Shown: positions 8,192 to 17,299 of the stretch, in pieces
How positions within the stretch are numbered: position 1 is the first letter of the stretch
Layout: each line of letters starts with the position of its first letter
Source of the DNA: a bacterium
GTDB taxonomy: Bacteria > Planctomycetota > Phycisphaerae > Phycisphaerales > SM1A02
DNA: 39,861 bases
Direction of reading: 5' to 3'
Assembly: GCA_029977865.1 (NCBI GenBank)
Contig: JAPOKA010000026.1
Location: 1-39,861 of the forward strand
Made by a program: the position numbers and the translations under genes
The notes under the pieces: generated by a model
Seen by the model: only the letters and a program-made list of their open reading frames with translations
What the model was told of the DNA's origin: nothing
Databases searched by the model: none

Positions 8192-8240
8192 GCGGCACCT
8201 TCGCTCGCCCCGAGCCGGCTTCCGGAGTCATGGTTCGCGG

Positions 8241-8264
8241 GTCGACGCGGCGACGATCGTCGAC
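8241..8264. terminator. Hairpin between convergent genes
   Basis: Arms GTCGACG (8241-8247) and CGTCGAC (8258-8264) pair perfectly around a ten-base loop. It lies between the stops of the acetyltransferase and the KAS III-like gene. There is no T-tract, so a terminator role is a guess. Confidence 0.25.
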
Positions 8265-8266
8265 GC

Positions 8267-9397
8267 CTACCAGCGCACGAGGAATCCACCGCCCATCCAG
8301 TGGCTCGACTCGACCGCGTAGGCCACGATCAAGTCCCCTGCCTTGAACTCGTCGCCCCGGGCCATCTTGTCCAGGTGCACGAGGATCGAAGCCCCGCCGC
8401 AGTACCCGTACTCGGCACCGCGAAAGGGAGCACATTCCCATGGAACGTGTGGAAGGCGGGCTCGCGCATCTTCGTACAGTTGCAGGGTCGGAGTCGATAA
8501 GATGTAGTGGACGTAGTCCTGGCGCGTGAATCCCCACTGTTCGTCAGCCTGGTGTCCCATCTCATCCAACACTGGCGCGGCGAGCCGGGTCACCGCGGTG
8601 AAGTCCTGATCGAGGTGATGACGACCCCCGACAAGGATCGACTCGGTTGTCGATCCCGGCTCGAGGAACGCCCGAGCGCCAAGATCGCAGGTCATCGCCG
8701 GTGCGAGCGTTCCAGCAAACGAGGTGACGTGGACATCGACCAGTTCGTGGCCAGGCGCGTCCGGTTCGGCAGCGGCCCGAAGGACCATGGCTCCGGCACC
8801 GTCTGAGAGGATCCAACGCATGAGCGATTGGCTCTTCGTCATCGCAGGCTGGGTCAGGTAGGCGGATCGGAGAAACAGGCTCGAGAGCTGGCTGTACGCC
8901 ACGAGCGCTGTCGTGCATCTGCCGAGACGAATTGCATCAAGCGCGATCTGCACGGACTTGGCGACCCCGGAGCAGTTGCTGTGCACCGAGAACTCCTTGC
9001 AACGCTCGATGCCGAGCTTCGCCTGGAGGCGGGCACTTGTTGGCGGAGAGAGACCGTCGAATCCAGGAGCCGCGATCGCCAGCAGTTCCACCTCGTTTGC
9101 TTCGATCCCGGCCTGATCGAGGGCCCGAACGCACGCCTCGGCCGCCAGCGATGCGTGATCGTGGGTGAGGTCGCCGGTCTCGGGATCGATGGCGAAGTGC
9201 CGCAGGCGGACCCCGGACTCGTGAGCCATTCGTGGTCCCGGCCCCGAGTCGAAGTTCCGCACCGCAGTTGGGGCCTGGTCGAGCCGACCGAGCCTTGAGA
9301 CGATCTCGTCGACCGTGACCGGAGGCCCCGGGAGGAACGAGCCGGTGCCGAGGAGGTGCACCTTCTTCAGGTTCGGGGAGTTCATCGCAGCAGACAT
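8267..9397 (-). CDS. Beta-ketoacyl-ACP synthase III-like protein
   Basis: The 376-residue protein has the thiolase-like KAS III fold. The active-site Cys is C142 in HSNCSGVAKS, and the His is H297 in HYILSTP. The FabH asparagine in the segment YGNTSAAS is replaced: the aligned segment reads YGYCGGAS, with Tyr at the Asn position. That residue helps malonyl decarboxylation in FabH, so this enzyme may transfer acyl groups or condense non-malonyl substrates instead. The ATG at 9397 was chosen because AAGGGA lies six bases upstream; the frame is open to 9442. It is divergent from the MmgE/PrpD gene with a 199-base gap. It could act in lipid or secondary metabolism rather than core fatty acid synthesis. 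Confidence 0.8.
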   Translation of the reverse strand: MSAAMNSPNLKKVHLLGTGSFLPGPPVTVDEIVSRLGRLDQAPTAVRNFDSGPGPRMAHESGVRLRHFAIDPETGDLTHDHASLAAEACVRALDQAGIEANEVELLAIAAPGFDGLSPPTSARLQAKLGIERCKEFSVHSNCSGVAKSVQIALDAIRLGRCTTALVAYSQLSSLFLRSAYLTQPAMTKSQSLMRWILSDGAGAMVLRAAAEPDAPGHELVDVHVTSFAGTLAPAMTCDLGARAFLEPGSTTESILVGGRHHLDQDFTAVTRLAAPVLDEMGHQADEQWGFTRQDYVHYILSTPTLQLYEDARARLPHVPWECAPFRGAEYGYCGGASILVHLDKMARGDEFKAGDLIVAYAVESSHWMGGGFLVRW

Positions 9398-9556
9398 GGA
9401 GATCCCTTCATCGAAACATGTATCGGCCAAGTTCGCGGGCAATCGCCGCGGATTCCTATCGCCCCTTCAATTGTTCCGGTGGCTCGGCGCAGGATCGAAT
9501 TCCGCCATGTTGTGAACCTCAGTGAATTCGCTGCGATAATCGATCCGCTCGTCCTC

Positions 9557-9562
9557 TACACT
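9557..9562 (+). promoter_or_regulatory. -10 element TACACT of the MmgE/PrpD gene
   Basis: TACACT lies 34 bases before the ATG at 9597, giving a predicted leader of about 28 bases. It is the same hexamer as at dnaN. The surrounding 199-base divergent region also contains a weak GATACAT string on the minus strand (near 9418-9424) that could serve the KAS III-like gene. Confidence 0.4.
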
Positions 9563-9596
9563 GGAAGTTTCGCCCCCTTCGGCCCCCCCTTTCGCC

Positions 9597-11159
9597 ATGA
9601 CCACGACGACCACCTCCACCGACTCCGGCTGCTTCACGACCCTCGCCCGCAACACCAACCAGGCCCTCGGCATCGGTCGATTTGCGATCGACTTCATGAA
9701 CGGCGCCGGGGCGCCAGATCCGGCGGTCCTCGAACGAACGCTCCTCTTCCACATCGACGCGACCCTTTGCGGCGTCAGCGCGATCGCACTCGGCACCAAC
9801 GCACCGCTGGTCCTCCGCAAGGAGGCCCTCGAGTACCCCAAGTCAGATGGCGTCTGCTTCCTGGGCTCCACGACGCGGGTCGCTCCAGAGAAGGCGATCC
9901 TCGCCGACGCGAACGCGGTGCGGGAGTGGGACTCCAACGGCACCAACTTCGGATTCAACCCCGACCTCGGCCACACCGCCGGCGAGTTCGGCCACAACGA
10001 CTTCTACGCGGTGCCGCTCGCGGCAGCGCAACTTGCCGGCCGCGACGGCGCCTTCGCGCTGCGGGGCATGGTGCTGCTCGACGAGATCCGCGGACGCCTC
10101 GCCGAGGTCTTCAGCCTCAAGACCTACAAGATCGACCACGTCCTGCACGGCGCGATCGCCTCCGCGGCGACCTACGGCGCGATGCTCGGTGCGACCGCCG
10201 AGCAGATCGAGTCCGCGATCGGCATGGTCGTCGCCCACTTCGTCCCCTTCCGGGCGATCCGGGCCGGCAAGCAGCTCTCCGACAGCAAAGGCGCCTCGGC
10301 GGCGATCTCGACCGAGGCGGCGATCGTCTGCATGCAGCGATCGATGCGCGGGTTTCTTGGTCCGCGAGACATCTTCAGGAACCCCGAGGCGGTCTTCCGA
10401 CTCTTCGAGAAGACCTCGGGCGACTGCCCCTTCGATCTCGTCCTCGCCCACTCCGGCCGCGACTTCGCGGTGATGGGCATGCACTTCAAGCTCGGCCTCT
10501 ACGAGCACCAGTCTGCCGGGGCGTTGCAGGGGCTCGTCGATCTGCTGCTCAAGCATCCCGAGATCGCCGCGAGCGCCGAAGGCATCAAGAGCATCCGGAT
10601 CGTCGCCTACGAACCGGCGTTCGGCATCATCGGAGACCCGGCGAAGCGCGACCCCCGCACCCGGCAGAGCGCCGACCACTCGATGGTCTTCATCGTCTCC
10701 CGCAAGCTTCGCAAGGCGATCGAAGCGGCCACGAAGGGCGGACTGCCGAAGGACAACGACTCGGTGTGGAAGCAGCTCATTCTCGAGCCGCACGACTACG
10801 ACGCCGCGGCGATCCACGACGCGGTCACCCGATCGCTCATGGCGAAGATCGAGTTCGCCCACGGCGGTCCCGAGTACGACCGCCGCTATCCCGACGGCAT
10901 CCCGACCTCGATCGAGATCACCCTCGCCGACGGACGCACCTTCGACAGCGGGCTCGTGATGTACCCCTCCGGTCACGCCCGCAACACCACCGCCGACCTC
11001 AAGGGAATCCTCGCCAACAAGTTCGAGGTGCTCGGGCGTCTGGCGATGGATGACCCGAAGCCGCTCATCGCGCGGCTGCATGAGCTGCCACGCCTCGAAG
11101 CCAAGGCGCTGAGGTCGATCCAGCACTTCGAGATCGCCGATCGAGGGCGATTCGAGTAG
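9597..11159 (+). CDS. MmgE/PrpD family protein (2-methylcitrate dehydratase-like)
   Basis: The protein has 520 residues, slightly longer than the usual 450-480. The family includes 2-methylcitrate dehydratase (PrpD) and cis-aconitate decarboxylase. Recognisable segments are DATLCGVSAIALGTNAP near residue 55, the AREWDSNGT-like segment (VREWDSNGTNFGFNPD) near 105, KTYKIDHVLHGAIASAA near 180 and the C-terminal lid with the PDGIPTSIEI segment. The N-terminus has a Thr-rich start (MTTTTTSTDS). No citrate synthase or isocitrate lyase homologue is adjacent, so a full methylcitrate cycle cannot be claimed. Substrate within the family is undetermined. Confidence 0.85.
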   Translation: MTTTTTSTDSGCFTTLARNTNQALGIGRFAIDFMNGAGAPDPAVLERTLLFHIDATLCGVSAIALGTNAPLVLRKEALEYPKSDGVCFLGSTTRVAPEKAILADANAVREWDSNGTNFGFNPDLGHTAGEFGHNDFYAVPLAAAQLAGRDGAFALRGMVLLDEIRGRLAEVFSLKTYKIDHVLHGAIASAATYGAMLGATAEQIESAIGMVVAHFVPFRAIRAGKQLSDSKGASAAISTEAAIVCMQRSMRGFLGPRDIFRNPEAVFRLFEKTSGDCPFDLVLAHSGRDFAVMGMHFKLGLYEHQSAGALQGLVDLLLKHPEIAASAEGIKSIRIVAYEPAFGIIGDPAKRDPRTRQSADHSMVFIVSRKLRKAIEAATKGGLPKDNDSVWKQLILEPHDYDAAAIHDAVTRSLMAKIEFAHGGPEYDRRYPDGIPTSIEITLADGRTFDSGLVMYPSGHARNTTADLKGILANKFEVLGRLAMDDPKPLIARLHELPRLEAKALRSIQHFEIADRGRFE

Positions 11160-11205
11160 TCCGCGGTCGGCTCTGGCGAGTTCCGACTCCGCGCAGCGGT
11201 GCACG

Positions 11206-11225
11206 CTCCGATCTGAGAGTCGGAG
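11206..11225. terminator. Hairpin between convergent genes
   Basis: CTCCGA (11206-11211) pairs with TCGGAG (11220-11225) around an eight-base loop, between the stops of the MmgE/PrpD gene and the first zinc-ribbon paralogue. No T-tract follows on either strand. Confidence 0.25.
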
Positions 11226-11245
11226 TGGTCGAGGGCGGAGCGTTC

Positions 11246-11725
11246 CTACGCCCCGGGCAGCTCCGAGAGGAGATAGAGCATCGAGATCGTCGCGATCGCC
11301 GAGCCGGCCAGCGCCACCAGCACGCCGGGAAGATCGATCAAGACCCTTGCCACGGGCACCGGACGCGAGGCTCGCCGTTGTCGGCCATCCGCCCCGCACT
11401 CGGGACAGCGAACCTTGGAGTCGGAGGGGTCGAGTCCCGTCATCTGGTACTCGCAGCGGCCGCAGCGATCGGCCCGCGGACTCCGGATGCGTCCGATCCA
11501 GCACCAGCGAACGCCAGCGACCACCAGAAGAACGCCGAAGAGGCCCGGCCCCCACTCGGAGATGAGAAAGCCAAGCGAACCGGGCGGCCGCTCCAGTTCG
11601 CTTGCACCGAGGACGAACGCGGCGGCGGCCAGCAGCAGCGCCGTGGGCCAGCCCCAGTCGCGGAAGCGAAGCCGAAGCACCTGAAGTGATCGATTCGAAT
11701 CGAAGTCGACAGGTTCGGTAGGCAT
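11246..11725 (-). CDS. Zinc-ribbon membrane protein, paralogue 1
   Basis: The 159-residue protein has four hydrophobic segments, at about 27-41, 54-74 and a C-terminal one at 131-155, with a zinc ribbon between. The ribbon is CGRCEYQMTGL, then CPECG about 17 residues later, in the TGL...RCPECG style frequent in planctomycetes. It is clearly related to the neighbouring gene at 11822-12328: both begin with a short acidic N-terminus followed by QVLRLRFRDWxWPTAL. Ribbon, membrane segments and C-terminal IDLP/LDLP segment align in the same order. Function is unknown. The pair points to a tandem gene duplication. Confidence 0.75.
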   Translation of the reverse strand: MPTEPVDFDSNRSLQVLRLRFRDWGWPTALLLAAAAFVLGASELERPPGSLGFLISEWGPGLFGVLLVVAGVRWCWIGRIRSPRADRCGRCEYQMTGLDPSDSKVRCPECGADGRQRRASRPVPVARVLIDLPGVLVALAGSAIATISMLYLLSELPGA

Positions 11726-11821
11726 GAGCTGCGTGGCGGCGACGGTTGACGAGATGGAACACGAGGCTTCGGGCAGGGAGTCTCCTCCGCCGCCGCCTTC
11801 CGAGCGATTCCGGGTCTTGAC

Positions 11822-12328
11822 TCAGTCGTCGACTACTCCGAAGGCGATCAGTCCGATCACAACCAGCACCCACGCGACGAACCCCGCGGCGACCACGCTT
11901 GGCAGATCAAGCAGCAATCGCGAGATCGGGGCCGCGCGAAAGCGCTCGCGAAATCGCGCTGGTTGAGATGCGCTGCGCCCGGGACCTGCCTCGGTGCCGC
12001 ACTCGGGGCACCGCACCGCCGACCCGGCCGCGTCGAGACCGGTGGTCGAGTAGCCGCAGCGCGGGCAGCGATCCGGTGCGAAGGCCCGCAGGCGACCAAT
12101 CCAGTACCAGCGAGCGGCCGCAAACACGATGGCGGCGAGGAAGATCGATGGTCCGTAGGTGTTGGCGTAGTAGGTGACCGACCCGATCCGATAGGTTCCG
12201 TTGCTCTGTCCAAGGAACGGGATCGCCACCGCGATCGCGAGCGCCGTCGGCCACATCCAGTCTCGGAAGCGAAGCCGCAGCACCTGAACCGGGTTGCGGC
12301 AATCGAAGTCGGGCGGCTCCTTCGGCAT
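11822..12328 (-). CDS. Zinc-ribbon membrane protein, paralogue 2
   Basis: This 168-residue protein is the tandem relative of the preceding entry. It shares the QVLRLRFRDWMWPTAL start, the YWIGRLRAFAPDRCPRCGY ribbon entry and VRCPECG exit, and the LLLDLPSVVAAGFVAWVL terminal segment. A loop between the first two membrane segments is longer and Tyr-rich (TYRIGSVTYYANTYG). The start ATG at 12328 is inferred from alignment with paralogue 1; the frame is open far upstream as a shadow of the phosphatase gene. It lies 20 bases after the phosphatase stop, so both may share a transcript. Confidence 0.75.
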   Translation of the reverse strand: MPKEPPDFDCRNPVQVLRLRFRDWMWPTALAIAVAIPFLGQSNGTYRIGSVTYYANTYGPSIFLAAIVFAAARWYWIGRLRAFAPDRCPRCGYSTTGLDAAGSAVRCPECGTEAGPGRSASQPARFRERFRAAPISRLLLDLPSVVAAGFVAWVLVVIGLIAFGVVDD

Positions 12329-12348
12329 CGCGAGTGGGCGGCCTCGAT

Positions 12349-13368
12349 TCAGGCGCTCTCGCCGTGCTCGCGCAGGCTCGCCAGCACCGCATCGACCTGC
12401 TCGGGCGAGCCCATCGCGACCGGCGTGCGCGCGTGCAGCTGCGGTGGCTTGAGATCGAGCGTGCGCTTGAGACCGCTGTAGGCCATGCCTCCCGCCTGCT
12501 CGATGATGAAGGCGAGCGGGTTCGCCTCGTAGAGCATGCGGATCTTGCCGCCGGGCTGCTTCGTGGTGGGCGGATAGAGGAAGACTCCACCGTTGAGCAG
12601 GGTGCGATGGACGTCGGCGACCATCGATCCGATGTAGCGACTCGAGTAGCCGCCTTGTTTCGCCGCATCGAGAAACGCGCGGTATCCCTGCGGGAACTGC
12701 GCCGCGTAGGCCTCGTTGACGGAATAGGTCTTCGCATTGCGGGGAATCCGCACGCCGCGCTTGACGAGCAGGAAGCTCCCGACCGACTGGTCGAGCACGA
12801 AGAGGTCGACCCCCGAGCCGGTGGTCAGCACCATCACCGTGGCCGACCCGTAGAGGATGTACCCCGCGGCGACCTGATCGCGACCGGGTTGGCAGACCGT
12901 CTCGACGCTTCCCTTGATGGTCGGATCGTTGCGGAGGATCGTGAAGATCGTGCCGACGGGAATCGCGCAGTCGAGGTTGCTCGAGCCGTCGAGCGGATCG
13001 AAGAGCACGCAGTACTTGCCGCCCTCGCTGCCCCGGCGCAGGATGGTCGGCTCCTCGTCCTCCTCCGAGGCGAGCACCGCGATGCTGACGCGGTCGCCGA
13101 GGCACTTCATGATGATCTCGTTGGCGATGACGTCGAGCTTCTGCTGCCCCTCGCCCTGCACGTTGGTGGTGCCGAAGGCCCCCAGCACATCCTCGAGGTT
13201 CGCCCGCCGCACCTTTGCGGCGATCGCCTTCCCGGCGAGGCTGATCGCCGAGATGATCATCGAGAAGTCGCCGCTGGCACCGGGGTGCCGCCGCTCCTCC
13301 TGAAGGATGTGGGCCTGGATCGAGGTGAGATTGTCTCGGACGATGTCCGCGTGGGGGCGGTCCTGCAT
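12349..13368 (-). CDS. fbp: Fructose-1,6-bisphosphatase, class I
   Basis: The enzyme hydrolyses fructose 1,6-bisphosphate to fructose 6-phosphate in gluconeogenesis. The product is 339 residues. Metal-binding motifs are visible: the SGDFSMIISAISLAG helix at 32-46, SEEDE at 101-105 and DPLDGSSN at 124-131. The sugar-phosphate region GGVFLYPPTTKQPGGKIRMLYE is followed by NPLAFIIEQAGG. The frame is open to 13500, but the family starts near MQDRPHADIVRDNLTSIQ, so the ATG at 13368 is preferred. It is divergent from the thiolase gene. Confidence 0.95.
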   Translation of the reverse strand: MQDRPHADIVRDNLTSIQAHILQEERRHPGASGDFSMIISAISLAGKAIAAKVRRANLEDVLGAFGTTNVQGEGQQKLDVIANEIIMKCLGDRVSIAVLASEEDEEPTILRRGSEGGKYCVLFDPLDGSSNLDCAIPVGTIFTILRNDPTIKGSVETVCQPGRDQVAAGYILYGSATVMVLTTGSGVDLFVLDQSVGSFLLVKRGVRIPRNAKTYSVNEAYAAQFPQGYRAFLDAAKQGGYSSRYIGSMVADVHRTLLNGGVFLYPPTTKQPGGKIRMLYEANPLAFIIEQAGGMAYSGLKRTLDLKPPQLHARTPVAMGSPEQVDAVLASLREHGESA

Positions 13369-13415
13369 GGATCGGGCTCGCCGGAGGGTGCCGCCGGGAG
13401 TTCGGCGGACGTCGG

Positions 13416-13421
13416 TATCAT
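13416..13421 (+). promoter_or_regulatory. Candidate -10 element TATCAT upstream of the thiolase
   Basis: The string GGTATCATCCGC is nearly identical to that upstream of 5987. It would start a transcript near 13428, giving a 135-base leader before the thiolase ATG. No convincing -35 element is visible. Confidence 0.35.
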
Positions 13422-13427
13422 CCGCCC

Positions 13428-13562
13428 CCTTCGGAACACCCGAAGCGGCCGGAGCGAGATCATCCCAGATCTCATCGGCCCGCTCGCCGTTCCGGTCCAA
13501 CCACCACCCCGGAAGCCGCCGGGTTCGATTCCCGGACCTTCGGCGACCCCTCGGAGCCAGCC
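13428..13562 (+). promoter_or_regulatory. Structured leader with competing hairpins and T-arm look-alike
   Basis: Four stems can form. CTTCGG (13429-13434) pairs with CCGAAG (13440-13445). GAGATC (13456-13461) pairs with GATCTC (13468-13473). TCCGG (13491-13495) pairs with CCGGA (13509-13513). CCGGG (13519-13523) pairs with CCCGG (13531-13535) around TTCGATT, exactly the geometry of a tRNA T-arm. A second CTTCGG (13538-13543) can take CCGAAG away from the first partner. Mutually exclusive pairing is typical of regulatory leaders, but no known riboswitch consensus is recognised. A degenerate tRNA is an alternative; the acceptor stem has only six pairs and the anticodon loop would be 13 bases. 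Confidence 0.35.
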
Positions 13563-14744
13563 ATGTCCGACGACCGCACGCCCGTCATCCTCGCCGCTCG
13601 CCGCACGCCCATTGGCCGCTTCATGGGCGGCCTCAGCCGGGTTCCGGCTCCCGACCTCGGGTCGTACGCGATCGCCGCGGTGCTCGCCGATGCCAAGGTC
13701 GCCCCCGCCGCGGTCGAGGAGGTCTTCATGGGGTGCGTGCTGCAGGCGGGCGTCGGACAGAATCCCGCCCGTCAGGCTGCGCTCAAGGCCGGCATTCCCG
13801 ATGCGGTCACCGCGGTCACCGTCAACAAGGTCTGCGGTTCGGGGCTCGAGAGCGTCATGCTTGCGGCGAGGGCGATCAAGGCGGGTGACATCTCGGTCGC
13901 GGTCGCCGGCGGCATGGAGAACATGGACCTCGCGCCGCACTTCATGCACCTTCGCAACGGCGTCAAGTACGGCGCCGCGACCATGCAGGACCACATGGCC
14001 TACGACGGCCTGACCTGCGCGTTCGAGCAGTGGCCGATGGGCAACGCCGCGGAGTGGATCGCCGGGGCCCACGGCATCTCGCGCGAGGATCAGGACCGCT
14101 TCAGTGCCGAGAGCCACCAGCGGGCCGAAGCCGCTTGGAACGCCGGGCATTTCGATGGCGAGGTGATTCCCCTCTCCGCCGAGCAGTGCAAGGCGAAGGA
14201 AGGAGTCGGGCGTGACGAGGGCTTCCGTCCCGGCTCGAGCGCCGAAGCGCTCGCGAAGCTGCGTCCGGCCTTCACCAAGGACGGCTGCGTGACCGCCGGC
14301 AACGCCAGCCAGATCTCCGACGGCGCTGCGGCGGTGGTGGTGACGAGCCTCGCCAAGGCGAAGGAACTCGGTGCGACGCCGATCGCGACCATCGTCGACT
14401 ACAACACCGCCGGCGTGCCGCCCAAGGAGCTCTTCTTCGCCCCCGCCGTCGGCATCGAACGCCTGCTTGCGAAGCATGGGCTCAACGTCTCGGACATCGA
14501 CCTCTTCGAGATCAACGAGGCGTTCGCGGCACAGGTCCTTGCCGACATCAAGCACCTCGGTGTGCCGGAAGGCAAGCTCAACGTCTGCGGCGGCGGCATC
14601 GCATTGGGGCACCCGATTGGCGCGAGCGGCGCCCGGGTGCTGGTGACCCTGCTGCATCAGCTCGGCCGCACCGGCGGCAAGACCGGCATCTGCAGCCTCT
14701 GCCTCGGCGGCGGCAACGCCGTGAGCATGCTCATCCGCCGCTGA
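13563..14744 (+). CDS. Acetyl-CoA C-acyltransferase (thiolase II type)
   Basis: The enzyme interconverts two acetyl-CoA with acetoacetyl-CoA or cleaves 3-ketoacyl-CoA. Length is 393 residues, typical for the family. The nucleophile is C91 in VNKVCGSGLES, the NEAFAAQ segment is near 320, the catalytic His is H350 in GHPIGASG, and the second catalytic Cys is C380 in CLGGG. The sequence is closest in style to biosynthetic acetoacetyl-CoA thiolases, but substrate length cannot be fixed by eye. Its 3' end overlaps the convergent lipoprotein gene by 14 bases. Confidence 0.93.
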   Translation: MSDDRTPVILAARRTPIGRFMGGLSRVPAPDLGSYAIAAVLADAKVAPAAVEEVFMGCVLQAGVGQNPARQAALKAGIPDAVTAVTVNKVCGSGLESVMLAARAIKAGDISVAVAGGMENMDLAPHFMHLRNGVKYGAATMQDHMAYDGLTCAFEQWPMGNAAEWIAGAHGISREDQDRFSAESHQRAEAAWNAGHFDGEVIPLSAEQCKAKEGVGRDEGFRPGSSAEALAKLRPAFTKDGCVTAGNASQISDGAAAVVVTSLAKAKELGATPIATIVDYNTAGVPPKELFFAPAVGIERLLAKHGLNVSDIDLFEINEAFAAQVLADIKHLGVPEGKLNVCGGGIALGHPIGASGARVLVTLLHQLGRTGGKTGICSLCLGGGNAVSMLIRR

Positions 14745-15495
14745 CGGGTTCCGGCGGCGCGTCGTTGATGATCGAGAAGGAGACCTCCCCGCAGACGGGA
14801 TGGTCGGTCGTCACCCGCAGCCAGAGGCTTCGCCAGGTGCCGTTCTCGCGGCGGCGCATCCTGCCCCGGAGGTCCTCGACGACGTCGTCGGAGAGTCCCT
14901 CGGCCGCTTCGCCGGCCGCGACTGCATCGAGCAGTGACCAGGGAATCGCCACGGTTGCGACGGTGGCGGCCGCCGCGCCGGTCTCGATGGGAATGGGGGG
15001 ATCGATCGAGAGCACTCGGAAGGGCTGCCCATCGACGGCCGAAAGCTCGACCGGTTCCTCTGGTCCGCTCGATCGGCGGCGTGATGTGTCCCGCACCACC
15101 ACCTCGGGATCCATCTGGTAGCGAACTCGCAGTTCGATCGCTTCGGGCGCCGCGCCGACGAGCAGCGTGAGATCGTGGCCGTGCGGCCCGGGCATGCCCC
15201 AGGGATCGAGGGTCACCGCCACATCGAGATGCTCGCCGGGCTCGATGCGATTGACGCCAGAGAAGTTCGCGACCACGCAGTTGCAAGAGGCCTCCCAGTC
15301 CCCCACCGCGAGCGGCTCATCGCCGAGGTTGGCGATCCGCACCGGAAGCGGACCTGGCGGATCGCAGGAGGAGTAGCGACCGAAGTCGATGACCTGCGGC
15401 TCGACGAGATAGGACGACGCCGGCCGTTGCGGGCCGGCGTCGTCGCAGGAGGTCGGGAGCAGGAAGAGGGCGAGGTGCGGAAGGAGTCGTCGCAT
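14731..15495 (-). CDS. Putative lipoprotein with DUF1573-like domain
   Basis: The 254-residue product starts with MRR, a hydrophobic stretch and LLPTSC at 12-17, an imperfect lipobox with Cys17 as the candidate lipidated residue. The region FGRYSSC...LPVRIANLGDEPLAVGDWEASCNCVV resembles DUF1573 domains, which are beta-sandwich modules with the pattern NxGdxPL...SCxC and PGE. A second half (about 130-250) has an SIDPP segment and ends with CGEVSFSIINDAP. Function is unknown; DUF1573 proteins are abundant in planctomycetes and Bacteroidetes. The start is the ATG at 15495; the frame stays open upstream as a shadow of ahcY. It starts 17 bases after the ahcY stop, so co-transcription is likely. 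Confidence 0.65.
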   Translation of the reverse strand: MRRLLPHLALFLLPTSCDDAGPQRPASSYLVEPQVIDFGRYSSCDPPGPLPVRIANLGDEPLAVGDWEASCNCVVANFSGVNRIEPGEHLDVAVTLDPWGMPGPHGHDLTLLVGAAPEAIELRVRYQMDPEVVVRDTSRRRSSGPEEPVELSAVDGQPFRVLSIDPPIPIETGAAAATVATVAIPWSLLDAVAAGEAAEGLSDDVVEDLRGRMRRRENGTWRSLWLRVTTDHPVCGEVSFSIINDAPPEPVSGG

Positions 15496-15512
15496 GCCTC
15501 GACCTCTTCGAA

Positions 15513-17033
<1,521 letters not shown>

Positions 17034-17116
17034 GGGGGGCTCCTGAGGGTCGGGGGCGGTTCTTGGGGCAGGTCGGTTGCCCCGCGGAAAGGGCATTCGA
17101 GTGCACCGAAGAGTCG

Positions 17117-17140
17117 ATTCATCCGTTCATCCGGATGAAT
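17117..17140 (-). promoter_or_regulatory. Inverted repeat in the ahcY leader (operator or RNA hairpin)
   Basis: On the minus strand, ATTCATCCG and CGGATGAAT are perfect nine-base inverted arms separated by GATGAA. Nested within is a perfect 14-base palindrome, TTCATCCGGATGAA (17126-17139). Three half-sites TTCATCCG/CGGATGAA are therefore present. The element begins about ten bases after the predicted start of transcription, so it could be a repressor site or an mRNA hairpin. Confidence 0.55.
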
Positions 17141-17156
17141 GGATATCTGATGGAGA

Positions 17157-17185
17157 AAGGTAGATCCGGGGGTCGCGACGGTCAA
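17157..17185 (-). promoter_or_regulatory. Sigma-70-like promoter of ahcY
   Basis: On the minus strand TTGACC (17185-17180) is followed, after exactly 17 bases, by TACCTT (17162-17157). This is the best -35/-10 pair in the window. The predicted start is near 17150, giving a leader of about 117 bases before the ATG. Confidence 0.65.
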
Positions 17186-17299
17186 GGCAAGAGTTGACCA
17201 AGTCCACCGATCCGGTGCGTCGCGGATCGAGTCCGCCTGCATCGGTGCAGCGACTCAACACTAGGATGACCGATCTCGCCCTGACCCCGGAGAAGCCCC

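Noticed and set aside
13440-13543. Functional tRNA gene
   Set aside because: The T-arm is perfect, but the acceptor stem has only six pairs with mismatches at its inner end, the D-arm does not fit, the anticodon loop would be 13 bases and total length is 104. Kept only as a structured-leader finding.
17034-17150. SAH or SAM riboswitch before ahcY
   Set aside because: I could not find the conserved SAH or SAM riboswitch sequence blocks; the visible structure is a simple inverted repeat.
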